DNA of 64,000 nt from Guadua angustifolia (GCA_036346375.1 CM070502.1:15724924-15788923), one strand, 5' to 3'; shown: positions 1-12,218, counted from the first letter of the stretch. Notes: a model not told the origin generated them from the sequence alone. A program made the numbers and translations.

Positions 1-774
1 TTAAAAAAGCGACCCGCTTCGCTGGGGAAATGAAGCGACTCGGGGGCCATGTGTCCGGTCGGTCCGCACCTCCTTAATGGAGCTCGGGCGTATCCTTTCG
101 ATGGCCGATTTTCTCGGGTTGGCGCCGATGCCTGCGACCGATAAGGTGCCGAGTACCTTACCGCTCTTCGCCGAAACACATTTTTCAGGGTTAAGCTTTA
201 TTCGATGTCTATTAAGGTTACAAAAGGTTTCCTCAAGTTCGGATACGTGACCTGAGGCGAGCATACTCTTAACTACGATATCATCCACGTAAACTTCTAA
301 GTTACGACCTACAGTCGGAAGTCTTCGCATCGGTATTTGGAAGGTTCTTGCCGGCGTTCCATGACCGAAAGACATGGTCATGTAGCAGAACGTGCCGAAG
401 AGCGTAATGAAGGAGGTCTTCTCTTCGTCTCTGGGAAACAAGCTAATCTGGTGGTAGCCCGAGTAGGCGTCTAGGAAGCTCATCACCTGAGACTCTGCCG
501 TCGCATCGACCAGCTGGTCAATGCGTGGTAGCGGAAAGTTGTCCTTCGGGCAGGCAGCGTTTAGACCGATGTGGTCGACACACATGCGCCACTTGCCACC
601 CTTCTTCTTGACAATGACTGGGTTTGCCAGCCACTCCGAGTGCTCGACTTCTCTAACGAAGCCAGCCTTAAGGAGCTTGTCGAGTTCTTCAGGATAATTG
701 CACCTTCTCCAGGAAGTACTGAGCTTCAGCGCCTGAGTCTTTATCGGGCGAACAGCTAGCCTGTGCTCAATCAC
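1..774 (-). pseudogene. Reverse transcriptase segment of element A pol
   Basis: The minus-strand frame of 257 residues is a gypsy-type reverse transcriptase. Visible blocks are the fingers motif ending VKKKGGKWRMCVDH, the palm stretch FLDAYSGYHQI, and the catalytic YVDD box near residue 163, followed by thumb residues RIKLNPEKC. The polymerase would copy element RNA into DNA in cytoplasmic particles. The frame continues off the left edge. The first residues do not match the family well, and the region joining it to the protease contains frameshifts. It is a fragment of a polyprotein, not an independent gene. Confidence 0.9.
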
Positions 775-999
775 TTCCCTTGGGACCCGGGCATATCGGA
801 CGGTTCCCAGGCGAACACGTCCGCGTTCCTCCGGAAGAAAGTGACGAGCTCGAGTTCCTATTTGGGATCTAGGGAAGATCCCAGATGGAACACCTTGGTC
901 GGGTCGGCCTCACTTAGAGGGACCGCCTTGGTTTCTCCTCCGGGCTGGAGGGTAACTTTTGGCCGGGAAGGTGTCGGCGCTTGGTCGGGGCACCGAGGC

Positions 1000-1692
1000 A
1001 TTGCCGATCATGTCGAGACTTCGTCGCGATTTAGGGCCGCCTGTGGTCACCTTTGTGATGATAGCGCCCTTCGGTCCTGGGACCTTGAGCCTCGATAGGC
1101 GTGATCGTGGCGACCATGAACTTGGAGAGGGACGGCCTGCCCAGAATGGCATTGTAGGCCGACTTGAAGTCAACGACTTCGAAGTTGACCAGCTCGGTCC
1201 GAAAGTTCGTGAGCCCTCCGAGCGTCACGGGCAACACGATCCGCCGATAGGCTTGATCGAGGTCAGGGGACAATCCAGCAGGACGGACTATGCTCTTGAT
1301 CTTGGAGCGAGGGACTGCATCTCGTCGGGACCGTGAGCGGATATGAGGTCAAGGCTCCCATCGTCGATGAGAACCCGACCGACCTTGGCATTGTTGATGG
1401 TCGGCTCACGACCCGTGAGGAGCCTCTGGGTTTGGTCATTCAAGGGACAATCGTCCTTGGAGAAAGTGAGCGGCAGCTCGGACCACTTGAGCTGCTGCAC
1501 GGGCGGCTTGCCCTGAGCAATGTGGCCAACTTCCCGTGCGGCTTCCTTCAGGTCCCTGCGGTACTTGTAGGCCGAGCAGCCCCCGAATATAACAGCGATG
1601 TGGTTTTGGGGCTCCTGGTAGTCCATGTCGTCGTCGTCGTCCGCGGGACCCTTGCCCTTGCTGCTCTCCCCCTTGCTCGGGAGAGTCGGCAT
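1000..1692 (-). pseudogene. Retropepsin segment of element A, frameshifted
   Basis: Two minus-strand frames (about 1692-1288 and 1273-1031) together cover the aspartic protease region. The first has VGRVLIDDGS, equivalent to the VLIDGGSS catalytic loop of the better copy at 45662-44982. The second has FRTELVNFEVVDFKSAYNAI followed by LGRPSLSKFMVA, a stretch typical of plant gypsy proteases. The catalytic loop is altered (DDGS instead of DGGS) and the two parts lie in different frames, so the enzyme is dead here. Confidence 0.75.
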
Positions 1693-3617
1693 GGGGCCTT
1701 CGCCCTTGTAGAATTTTTTTCGGCAGCGGTACGCCCAGTCCTCTGATTCTTGGAGGTCATGGCGGCCACACGGTGAAGCGGCGGCGGTGCGCCGCGAGGC
1801 GCCTCTTCGCCGCGGTCTGGCGCGTGACCTTGGTCATCACGATCTTGATCGTCGCGGTCTTGGTCGTTGTCGTCGTGGTCGCAGCGTCGTGAGCGTGGCC
1901 GACCCCGGCCACCACCATGGCCGCCGAAGGCGGGAGGCTTGAGCAGGCGGTGCTCCATGGCGGCCACCATGTCCGGTGCGCGTGACTTCTTCTTCTTCTT
2001 GACCTTCTTCTCTGCGGAGCCTGAGGGCCTTTTGCTCGAGGGGCCCTCTAGGCCGGGCTGGGGCGGCAGCTTACCCTCGTCGAGCGCTTTCTTCCATTAC
2101 ACGGCCTCGTCGGTGTTCGCGTAGAGGTCGGCCATACGGAAAAGCTCGTTGGCCGACAGGTCAGGGTGGATCTCCAAGTCTTGCGTGAAGCGAACGTCGC
2201 GAACACCAAACTTGAATGCCTGAACAACTGCTTCATCCGAGATGCTCGGGATGGAGTTCCTCACCTTAATAAATCTTTGGACGAAGTCGCGCAACGTCTC
2301 TTTGTCCGTTTGGATCAAACGCTCAAGGTCGCGCTCGTTGCCCGGACAAGTGTAACAACTCTGAAAATTTGCCCGAAGGGCTTCAGAGAGCTGCCTCCAT
2401 GAGCGGATTGACCCCTCCTTTTGGTTGAAAAGCCACGTCCTGGTGGAACCGTCGAGGACCGTGGGGAGGTAGTTAGCCATGACCCCCTCGTCCCCGCCGG
2501 CCGCTTGGATGGCAGTGGAATAGATTGAGATGAACTCGTCGAGGTTACGGGTCCGTTAAGCGTTCGATATGGCGGGCTTGAACTTGCTCGGCCACTTAAC
2601 ATCAGCGGAGGATGCGAAAAGGCCCGACATCCGAATCTTGGCCGTCATGGCGACCCTCTGGGCATGGCGATCGTGGCGGCGGGGCCCAGCGGTCCTTCAG
2701 CGCCGCGACTTGAGGCGAAGAACACACTATCATGCCGTAGCGACGATGGCGGGTTCGGTGGTGCACATGGGCGCTCGTGGCAGGCGGGGCATGCCGCGAG
2801 TCCGCGAGGTCGTCGGGAAATGCTCGGCGTCCTCACGGTGCAGTCTTGCTTCCTTGGTCCTCCCGGCGAGGCTCCGGGAGGCACCGGTGGGAGTGGTGCT
2901 TATGGTCTGGGAAACACTCGGGGCCCTGAGCACCAGGCGGTCTGAGGAGCCCGATGTCGATGGCGAGCTTTTCGAGTTCTCGGCCACGGCGCCCCCATGG
3001 CCGCCAGTCCGCTTAGTTGGAGATTCGGAGGCGCGCCGGCCGTCGCCATAGTCTTGGCGCTCGGCGCTCGAGGAGCGACGGGCGACCTCGGCGACGATCG
3101 CGCACATACTCCTGGGAGCGGTATTCGCTGGGATCTTCGCGGGCTCGGTCTCCAGCCCCGACACCCGTCCCCCTGCTATGTTAGTGGTGGACGATCGCCG
3201 GGTTCCCGCCCGGGGACAACTCCGGGTGAACTTCGCCAGCATTGTGCTGGTGATGGGGGGAATCCGTTGGAGACCGCCGCTCTTCTTGATCGTCCTCCCT
3301 TCCCGCCATGCGAGCGGCGTGGGAGCACCGAGGCTAGCGTGGGCGGCCGAAGCGGTGTCGTATGACGCGGTCTCATGGCTGAACTTCGAGGCGGTCGGGG
3401 CGCCTTGATCGTCATAAGGTCGCCAAATCCTTCCTCATGACGAGGGTATCTGGCGCGGCGGAGAAGCGCTCTCGTTCGCGACCAGGGAAAGACTCCCGGT
3501 TTCGGTGTGGCCTTCGGGGTCGGCCGCACCACCCACGCCATCGCTGGCGTAGTATTCGTCGCCGTCCTCCACGTCGTCGAAGACGCAGAGGTCTTGATTG
3601 TCTTGTGAGTTCGGCAT
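1693..3617 (-). pseudogene. gag of element A, frameshifted
   Basis: The gag start is taken at 3617 (protein beginning MPNSQDNQDLCVFDD), 54 bases inside the LTR; the same start occurs in element B at 47767. The conserved capsid domain (Retrotrans_gag type) lies at 2480-2097, with the blocks RTWLFNQKEGSIRSW, FQSCYT and LERLIQTDKETLRDFVQRF. Basic, Arg/Asp-rich sequence toward 1970-1693 probably corresponds to the nucleocapsid end. At least three frame changes separate the start from the capsid domain, so no full-length gag protein can be made. Confidence 0.8.
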
Positions 3618-3670
3618 CCTCAGGGATTCCTCGTGAAAGGACTTCAGTCGATCCCCACGGACAGCGCCGT

Positions 3671-4358
3671 TGTCGGCGGTCGAGAACGAGTCCCCGCCGA
3701 GTTTACTTGTTGAATGAGGATCAACTTAAGGCCCCTTTTCGCGAGGGTATAGCGTCAAGGTCCTACCGAACTACGAACAAAGCGACCAAAGGCGATCGCA
3801 AGGCACACGGGTCGTTTTACGGTTCGAGCTTCTCGCGGAGGAGATAACGACCCTCGTCCGGTGGTTGCACTAATATATCGGGGTGGTTACAAGTGCGATT
3901 GTACAAGTAAGAAGCTAGAACTAGCGAGCGAGTCTAATGAAAGTAAGGAATCAACCCCATGCCCTTCGATGCGAAGGTATTTATAGGGGTTCTGACGACA
4001 AAGCATTTATTACGGCGAACTCATTAGGACGTGCGTAGAGTTGTCTGCGCCACCGCCGGCACCACGCGACGGTACATGCAATGGCGGAGTTGCGCGGCGC
4101 GCATACCATGGGCGGCTCTTGTGATTAATGCCACGTCCTCCTCGTAAACCGCGCTCGGCTTTTGGGCGATCTTCGAGGCATCTTCGGCGGACCGGGTCAA
4201 CAGGTCGTGGACCCTCGAGCAAGCATGCTCGGGGGGGGGGCTTAACGAAGGCCGACATGCTCGGGGGACCGTACGTAGGGACCATGCCCGGGCACGGGCA
4301 TGGCAGGTGCTGGCCAGATCCCGATGGTCATTTCTGGGCGAATAACCAATCCCCGATA
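3671..4358 (-). repeat. 5' LTR of element A
   Basis: This 688-bp block aligns with the LTR at 47822-48510 of element B. It begins on the plus strand with TGTCGGCGG and ends CCCCGATA (TG...TA, a decayed CA). The block around 3705-3745 and the end after position 4321 match the other LTR closely. It contains a stem of the type CTCGAGCAAGCATGCTCGGG near 4208-4230. The adjoining primer site on its left is degenerate (minus strand ACGGCGCTGTCC). Confidence 0.85.
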
Positions 4359-5251
4359 AAATCTATAAAACCATTGAACTTCATTTGATACTATATTGCA
4401 AAAACCAAAAGAGAAGAACATAAATGCTACTGTGCCTTGTAAGAATTTTATAAATTCATTGGAGTGTGTTCATGATTCAAAATTTTTATGAGATCTTAAA
4501 CACTTCCTTATCACTCTTTTGTACATTTTTCACAAATTTTAAATCTTCTTTTATCTCTAAAGCAAATCCATGTATTGATTATCAGGCTTTTATCAGGACG
4601 TAGCACTATCAGAATTTTTGGAACATCTTCAAATATGATAATCATATAAAACTTTTATAAAAATATTAGTGATACATCAATACCTTCCACAAAAATTTCT
4701 AAAATTTTCCAACATGGTTTGAACTATTTTTCATTTCATTCAAATTTGCCGGTAAGGCTTTTATCAGGATAGTAGCACTGTCTGAATTTTTAAAAATTCT
4801 TCATTCTTGATAACCATCTAAAAATTTTATGGAAATATTATTAATTCATCAGAATCATGCACAAAAAATTTCAAAATTTTCTAACATCTTTTGTACCATT
4901 TTTCATCCAATTTAAACTTGCCAATCAACGTTTCATCTGCATAGTATTAATGTTTGAATTTTTAAAAATTACATAGACCTGATAATCACCTGAATATTTT
5001 ATGAGAACTTCTATAATATGTTAGGAACCTTCAAAAAAATTTCAAAATTTTTCAACATCATTTGAACCACTTTTTAGTCAGCGCAATTTCTCCAAAATTT
5101 TGGGAATTTCGGCCGAAATTTCGGAATTTTTGGTAGCAAAAAAACCGAATTTGAATTTTGAACAGATTTCATCCGAAATGATGAAATTTTGCTGAAATTT
5201 CAGATTTTGGCCGTGGGCGAAATTTTGTTCAAAACGAAATTCAAATCCTTG
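4359..5251 (-). mobile_element. hAT terminal fragment, inverted relative of 27732-28620
   Basis: Read on the minus strand from 5251, this AT-rich block matches the left end of the complete hAT element at 27732. Shared features are the start (CAAGGATTTGAATTTCG here, CAGGGTTCAAAATTTCG there), the run of AAATTTCGG-type subterminal repeats, and a long colinear stretch around a GCAGATGAAACGTTGAT block. The homology runs up to the first base after the element A LTR, so element A seems to have cut the hAT copy. The other hAT end is outside the window. No coding sequence remains in this part. Confidence 0.7.
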
Positions 5252-5380
5252 CATACAACCAGTGAGCAAGCAGGAACACCGAACATATTGAATGAACCAT
5301 ACCTGACGCCGCTGGTACGCAGTAGTCAATACGAGGCATGCATTTTTATCAGATTGATTTCCTAGTAATTAGTAAAGCAG

Positions 5381-5640
5381 TACTCTCTCTATTTAAGTTT
5401 ATAAGCTGTATTTTCTATTAACATATAGACTTATAAGATATTAAAAATAGCTAGATTATCCTAATTATTATTTTTAAGCACTATAATTAGTACATGTATA
5501 TAGAGAACATAAAGTAATACTGAATATTTATTAGGGTTACAAAGAGACATCATATTAATTTTATATTAAAACATGAAATATGTCCTATATTTATAAAAAA
5601 TCATTTAAAAATTCGACATATAAATTTAGACGAAGAAAAT
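5381..5640. mobile_element. Stowaway-like MITE
   Basis: The left end (TACTCTCTCTATTTAAGTTT) matches the left end of the MITE at 34825-35241. The right end carries TATAAATTTAGACGAAG, the counterpart of that element's right terminal repeat. The TA at the left edge fits a Stowaway target site. The right edge is not sharp. Confidence 0.55.
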
Positions 5641-5693
5641 ATGTCACTATCTCTTCGCTCCAATGATTTGTTGATCCATCCGGCGTTGTTTAA

Positions 5694-5725
5694 ACTAGTT
5701 AGTTAAAAGCCCGTGCGTTGCCGCG
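5694..5725 (-). other. Possible Helitron 3' terminus
   Basis: On the minus strand there is a short imperfect stem built from CCGCG and CACGGG around GCAACG. It is followed by an 11-base spacer and CTAG, then T. Helitron 3' ends have a small hairpin 10-12 bases before CTRR and insert between A and T. No convincing 5' TC terminus was found to the right, so this is tentative. Confidence 0.3.
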
Positions 5726-5852
5726 GACGATCTTTGAATTTTAACAGAGAGAGAATTTTTTTAATAAAACAGAGAACGTAAAAAAATTGTAACACAATGT
5801 TAACAGAGAGGGGGGAAATTTTCCTATTTTTTAAAAATAAAAATATTGTGGA

Positions 5853-5991
5853 ATTTGCACTGTAGAAACTACAGTGACCTTAGGGCATGTGGCACCGGGT
5901 AGAGAGGAGAAAATTTCCCTAAAATAAATTTAAAAAAACTGCCATATTTGCAATGTAGAAAATACATTGATCTTAGGACGCGTGGCACTGG
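5853..5991. repeat. Two tandem copies of a ~92-bp unit
   Basis: The segments beginning near 5853 and 5945 share TTTGCA.TGTAGAAA.TACA.TGA.CTTAGG.C..GTGGCAC in the same order, offset by 92 bases. No coding potential is visible. The surrounding 5.7-6.5 kb is AT-rich and otherwise uninformative. Confidence 0.5.
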
Positions 5992-6528
5992 CCGACAAAC
6001 TCACCCATACATCTCCAACATTAGTAATTTACTGGTTGTTTCGTGGTCCCGCATGTTGCTGTGGACAGAAAGAAGTGCCGAGATAGATAGAGATTTAAAT
6101 AAAGAGATAATTTTTTTGAGAAAACCTAAAAAAAAACAAAAATACTAATTTTCTTTAAAAAATAATGAAAATATTGCTTTATTTTTTAAGAAATGGAAAT
6201 CTAAAAATAAAACAAAATGTAATTATTTTCTTATAAAACTGTAAAAATATTGCTTTAATTTTTTAAAATTATTTCTTTAAAAATGTTAAAAATTAAAAAT
6301 TTAATGCCATGTGTTGGGATAGTTAGATTAAAAAATTAAAAATATTTTTTAAAAAATATAATAAACATATAGATGAAGATCTATTAAAAATTGCCAAGTG
6401 TTTGCTGTTTCCCTCTACTTTACAATTGATGTGAACAGAAAAGCATTAAGGTTGCAGAAGTTCTTAGAGATGGTGAAACGAACTTGACTTTTAATAGATC
6501 TTCATCTTTTGGCCCTAAAGAGTCACGT

Positions 6529-7850
6529 CTAAAGCATCTAGATTCCTAATTTATTTTGGGTTTTCGTAATTAATAAAAATCATAGTTAAAGGATTAATGA
6601 TTTCTTTTAAGTGTATGAGATTAGGTTGGTCCTCGCTAGCACACATGGAAAGGTCAAATTTGTGAACAAACATGTCTAATGATGACTCAAGTTCAAGGCC
6701 AAGGTACAAAAATTCTAAGGATCTTTTTATATCTTTTTGCAGATCTTGGTGTTTGGTGAAAAATATCGGATTACTAGAATAGAATCCGTTATATCAAGAG
6801 GGACCTTTAGCTAGTAGCTTGAACATGGTTGAAAATCATGGCTCAAGTCATGCTCATACTTAATCGTGTCCATTCCTTACAAAATCTTTTGAAATGCTAG
6901 AGTTTCTGCAAATGTCGGTACTACCGGCAACTATAGGCTAGCACTACTGCTGGGTTGGTAGTACCGCCCTCTAGGTGTGGTTGCTTTTTTCTAGCAAGGG
7001 TGTTTTTTAGAAATTACTTAGCTGGCACTACAGCTATCTAGGAGCAGTATTATCGTAGATCCGGTAGTACTGGCCCGCCAGGGCGGTAGTTATTTTATAG
7101 AACGACGCCTTTTTGTGAAATCTGTGTGATCGATACTATCGCCATCTAGGAGCAGTATTACCGTAAGTTCGATAGTACCGGCCCTTTAGGGCGGTAGTTA
7201 TTTTCCAGAGATTGGTTAAAATGGAAATTCTTTAAAACTCAAGGCGGTACTACTGATCCTGCATTACGATGGTGCCAGGTACTGTAGCATTAGCACTTTT
7301 CTCCTTCCACCTCTCGCATTAAATGCGAGTCATTGTTGGGCTAATGGCGGCTACTCTGGGTCCTATATAGGCGATAGTACCGACTTTGGCGGGGAAAGCA
7401 TGATCACGGCCCTAATGGTTAGATTTCGAGTTGGAGGCAATAAATACCCCCTCACCTGCACCAAAGGGCAAGTTAGACACTTCATTGAATTTCTCTTAAT
7501 CTCTTGCAAGTATCTCTCTAGTGTATTAAATTTTAAATTTGTGAGTAGTTGAGAGTATTCAAATTTGAGCTATTAGAACACTTAATCATCTTCAAGTAAG
7601 CATTATAGTCTATTCTCTTGGAGGTTGCTGCCTCCTAAGTAGCTTGGAGGCGTGAGAACCAGTGATCTCTTTTAAAGGATATTGTGAAGAGACATGGTTT
7701 TGCTGTGAAGATCAGAGCTCACCTACCGAAGCGGGAAAGAGATACCACTAGTGATCGAGGGAGGTTTAATTGCATAAGGAGTCGACTTGATTCGTTGTTT
7801 TTTTCCTCTATCGGATCCCGGAAAACACTTCCGAAATCCTCTGTGTATCT
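6529..7850 (+). repeat. Diverged Sirevirus-type (Ty1/copia) LTR
   Basis: The start (AAAGCATCTAGATTCCTAAT and the following 40 bases) aligns with the start of the LTR at 9983. The distal part matches it again, with a block around CCTCCTAAGTAGCTTGGAGGCG (7630-7655) and the GAAGCGGGAAAGA region. The middle (6910-7390) has several inverted repeats built on GGTACTACCG / CGGTAGTACC, typical of Sirevirus LTRs. The distal end is lost at about 7850, where an unrelated block begins. Confidence 0.65.
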
Positions 7851-9182
7851 TGTACTAGTTCAAGAAAAGCTAGTGCACACAACAGAAATATTATCACAAC
7901 ATATCCAACGCATTTTATTAATAATCAGAGTTTACAATAAATATGACACGCAGGCCAAATAAAAGATTACAGTAGAAACAGAATAAAACCAGTAGTAGAA
8001 CCTAATAAATTTACCACAGGCAATTAATTGGGGCAGCGATCTAGTTATTCTGGACCTCACCATCATATAGGCAATCCTTTAAAAACAACAACAAAGCAAG
8101 GGTGGGTACTGAAAGTACTCGCAAGTTGCATGGGAGATGCATTTTAATGGAAAGCTGACAAAGGAAAGCTATATAGTTGAATTTTGCACAAAGCAAGTTT
8201 TTAAATACTCTAAGTAATTTTTAATGGCATATTTTACTTAATAAAGATTTTCTTTTAAACAACTTTTTGACGTAGGAATCCATCCTGGAGCTGAACCAAT
8301 GTTTCCATAATGGAATTAATCCACCTGAAATCACTTTTCCAAACCCATTTTTGAAAAAAATCAAAATCTAATCTGTGAAAGACTTGCTTGTCATGCCTAT
8401 GATCGCGAGCATGGTTAATCGATTAGTTTTACACTCTGTAGAGGTTGTACAATTTTATCCACAAGACATGATTATCTCCTTTTGCTCACATACACACTTC
8501 CTTTGGTGTGTTGGCAGAGAAAACCACGACAAGACCCTATTAAGCTTCATTCCATATAGTTATACCCACTAAGGTTCCACCGCTGGTAGAATTAAAACCT
8601 CCCAGTCCAGAAGCCTCCTTTTACGCCGTGTGGCAGATTTAAATGGCATAACTAAGCAAGGAATGTCACAAAATGGATAGCCATGTCTGTGCTATATCAG
8701 ACTTGTGGAAGCACGGTTGCGCTTTACATTCAGTAACTCACAGACCGGTCCTTAATTGACTAGGCGAGCTTTTCAACATACCCAAAGTCCACCAGTCAAC
8801 CATGCTCACCCAGCCTAAACCACATTTTTATTTTGCTCATATCAATTTTCATATCATTCCATGGCATACCAATGCAAAGTAATAACCTTTATCACAAAAG
8901 CATTTTTGATTGGCACAAATTCCCAAAAAGATCCTAATTCAGGTCTAAACTTGTCTAAGCCAGTTACTATATAGCACTAGTAAATACTATATTAATGTAC
9001 CAACTAGTGAGATTTTTCTTAAGGTGACAAAGTATATAGATCGTCAAAGTCAAATGGGGTTATAACAATTACAACTAAGCATATAAATTTGGGATTTAAA
9101 TTACACTGATAAAAATTATGCATACAATAATTTAAATTAAAATATAATTTAAAATTTTGGGGTCAACATGGTCGAGGGTGTA
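7851..9182 (-). repeat. Unresolved LTR-like block, possibly a solo LTR on the minus strand
   Basis: This 1.3-kb non-coding block interrupts Sirevirus-type sequence. Read on the minus strand, its right end begins GTTACACCCTCGACC, resembling the TGTAACACCCTCG start of many grass gypsy LTRs. Both edges share CTTG, which may be part of a short target duplication, but exact ends could not be fixed. No frame longer than about 90 codons and no known domain was seen. Confidence 0.35.
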
Positions 9183-9982
9183 ACTTGCCTGGATCGAAGG
9201 GTAGGTGATCAAGATCGTCGGTAGCAATTTCACGAGAATTGATTAGTATCAGTCTCAGACCAGGCAGATAGTTGAGGAGGTCAGAGGGTGGATAGACTCT
9301 ATTGACCATTTCTGAGCTTCGCTTGTCCTTTGAGGAGTATCGCTCTCAGCAGGCCCCAGTTGCTTTTCATCGCTATGGGGCTCGCCGAACTCCACCTCAT
9401 CCTCCTCCTTCCCCTCCTCCGGAGCTCATTCTTATATTTCTCCATTTTGGTATTTGATGCCAAAGGGGGAGATATATGATAAAGAAGACGGAGATCTAGA
9501 AGATGAAGTTGACGATCTTGAAAGAATTAGCTTATGTTTTACTTTATATATTTGTATGTAAGCTAATGAACCTTGTATACCTTATGGTTGTCTTTTGATT
9601 GTGTTGGAGATTTGTATGATTGTGTTGGATATCTTTATGGTTATTATTTTAAATTGCAAATGGTTTATCCTTGCATATATATATTGATTGTTTATCCACG
9701 GTCTCTAATGGTTAAATGAAACTCCATCAAAAATTTTAATTTTCTCTATTGTGCAAATATTCAATCTCTATTCATATGCACACCTTTAGGAGGGTTTTTA
9801 ATTAAACATTATGTTTTAATAGCATTTTGCTTCAATCCACCTCTCTTCATATCAAGAAGCAAAATTTTATTAAATCTCAACTCTTTAGTATACAACATAG
9901 CCTGCTTGTTACATACTCAAATCAATTTCAATTTATTACACCACATGATGAGGTTGTCATTAATTACTAAAAAGGGGGAGAT
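9183..9982 (+). mobile_element. 3' internal remnant of a Sirevirus-type copia element with multiple polypurine tracts
   Basis: The stretch ends with a polypurine tract (AAAAAGGGGGAGAT, 9969-9982) immediately before the LTR start at 9983. An earlier purine tract, CCAAAGGGGGAGATAT, lies near 9463-9478. Repeated AAAGGGGGAGA-type tracts before the 3' LTR are a hallmark of Sireviruses. A proline-rich reading frame around 9400-9420 resembles the low-complexity 3' coding tail of such elements, but pol is absent. Confidence 0.6.
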
Positions 9983-11697
9983 TGAAACCATCTAGGCCCC
10001 TAATTCATTTGTGGTTTTGGTAATTAATGAAAATCACGGTTCAAGGACCAATATTTTCTTTAAGAATGTTAAAAATAGGTTGGTTCTAGGATTGATGATA
10101 ATGGAAGCATGAATGTTGCGCAAAAGAAGATCAACATGTCAAGAAAATGACAAAGGTATAAAATTAAGGATATTTTCCTAGCCTTTTTAACGATCTTAGA
10201 GTTTTGGAGAAAAGATCGGATTGCTAGAAATAGGGCCGTACTATCAAGAGGGGTCTTGACGATAATCTTGATGTCGTTTAGGTCTTAAAGGCTCAATTAT
10301 CTGCTCACTTGAGATCGTGCAATTCATCAAATTAAATCCCATTGAAAAATCTTATGCATTTTGGAAATGTATCTGAGAGCCTGATGCTACCAGGGAAGTG
10401 GTAGCACCAACCCCCAGAGCAGTGTGTAAAAACCCGAGAGGGTATTTTTGGGGGATCTGGCAGGCCGGTGCTACCAGCCAAGCGGTAGCACTGGCCTCTC
10501 AGAGTAGTGTAAAAAATCCAAAAGGGTGCATTTTTGAGCATTCTAGTGGTCTGGTGCTACCGGGCTAATGGTAGCACTGGCCTAAATGACCAGTGTAAAA
10601 ATTTCAGAGACACTCTTCTAGTTGAGCAAAATTAAAAGGGGCACGGTGCTACCGGTCCTGACCCTTTGCACAACGGCCTCTGACAGTGCATTTATTGCAC
10701 TGTTTCGACCATTGAGTTGGAGTCTGATGCTACCGGCTTACATGGGCGATAGCACCAGAAATTCTACTTCAATAATTCGAGCTTCAATGGCTAGTTTTAT
10801 TGGTGAGGGTTATAAATACACCCCACCTACATTCTAGAGCAACTCTTGGACCTCATTGATAATATTTGAGCTCTAGTAAGTCTCCTACACTCCCTTTTGC
10901 ATTTAATTCTCATTTTGAGATAGTTAGGAGTGAAATTGAGTGTTGCATTTAGAGTTGAGCCTTTAGACACTCGATTCAATCTCAAACAAGCGTCAAGACT
11001 TATTACTCTTAGAATTTGCCGCCTCCTAGACAGCTTGGAGGCGTTCGTGCACGGTGTGCTTCTCGATGGAGGTTGTGAGAAGCCTCGGCAAGTTGTGAAG
11101 GCTGGAGTTCGCTTACCCGGAGCGGGGAAGAACTGCCATAATGATCAAGGAAGACTCAAGAGATTGGAGCCAGATTAAAGATGTTCAAGTCACCTCAACG
11201 TGGATTAGGGGAGATCGGCAAGTCTTCGAGACCATGGGATAAAATTCTTATGTCTTATTCTCTTGTGGTTTGCATTTCTCATTCTTGTGCATAATTTACA
11301 TTTCTAGCTATTTGAGTATATCATTTGTGCTTAGAATCATCTCTTGCTTATACTTGAATTATTGGAAAGCATAGTGATCACTAGAGAACTTATTTGTAAA
11401 TTATCAAAATTTTAATTCTTACTTAGTGTTTTTATTAATTGCAATTAGTGATGAAAAATTTGAAAACCTCCTATTCACCCCCCTAGTCGGTTATCCTTGA
11501 TCCTACATAGTCCCTCTAGGATTGCTATTCTTATCTAGACTTAGCTTGTTGGCGCACTTAGCAAAACCTAGCTTATTTAGGTCTTGATCATAATAAAATT
11601 GCAATTTGTATCATACTTGCTAAATTATCATATTAGAGCTAAAGAATTTTGAAAACCTCATATTTACCCCCTCTAGTCGGTTATCGTTGATCCTATA
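9983..11697 (+). repeat. 3' LTR of a Sirevirus-type copia element
   Basis: The LTR begins TGAAACCATCTAGGCCCC after a polypurine tract. Its U3 holds at least four inverted repeats of the form GGTGCTACCGG...GGTAGCAC between 10380 and 10760. The end motif (CACCCCCCTAGTCGGTTATC then TTGATCCTA) occurs at 11480-11506 and again, slightly diverged, at 11668-11696, so the 3' end carries a partial duplication of about 190 bp. The true end is therefore either 11506 or about 11697. Confidence 0.65.
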
Positions 11698-11699
11698 GT

Positions 11700-12210
11700 G
11701 TGTGACTTCAAAGTTGTAATGTAACGGGATTTCAATGTTGTTTATGAATTGTGAATTATCATGCAATGGGATAGATGTAACAACATGATGTTGGTGAATG
11801 TGAATATCATCTATGTCAATTTTACTTCTTATTTATCATTTGTGATTAAAGTATATATTGATTGTTATCAAATTTAAGTGTTACAATTCAAAAATTAGTC
11901 AAAATGCTATCAAAATTTCTAAATTTAGGGTCTTTTATGTGCAAATACTTTGTATTTTGCATTCCAACAGATAGAAAATATAAATAAATGCTTGCATGAT
12001 TTTTTTATATTTTTTTCAATTTTTTCTAGCCTCGGAGGACCATTTCACAGGGGTTTGAAAATTGCCAAAATTTTGGCCTAAAATTTAGGTTTTTTCAGAC
12101 ACAAAATTACCGAATTTCAAATTTGGTTTTCATGTTTTGGTCGGATTTCGGCCGAAATTTTGGATTTTGCTGCCCCTAAGATGTGGTCCAAAACAAAATT
12201 TGAGCTCTTG
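11700..12210 (+). mobile_element. Right half of a non-autonomous hAT-like element
   Basis: From about 11760 to 12210 the sequence is colinear with 25920-26367: shared GATGTTGGTGAATGT, TTTCTAAATTTAGGGTCTTT and GATGTGGTCC blocks. It ends in an equivalent terminal repeat (minus strand CAAGAGCTCAAATTTTG). The left half is missing; a Sirevirus LTR lies where it should be. Confidence 0.6.
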
Positions 12211-12218
12211 CTGGGACC

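Larger units (their letters stand above)
1..4358 (-). mobile_element. Tat-like Ty3/gypsy LTR retrotransposon A, truncated by the window edge
   Basis: This is the 5' part of an LTR retrotransposon read on the minus strand: an LTR at the right, then gag, retropepsin and reverse transcriptase, with the rest lying left of base 1. Its gag and protease segments are close to those of the full element at 36817-48510, so both belong to one family and share orientation. The coding parts are split by frameshifts and stops, so the copy is not functional. Because the left end is missing, no target duplication can be tested. The right LTR abuts sequence homologous to the hAT end at 27732, so the element apparently inserted into an older hAT copy. 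Confidence 0.9.
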
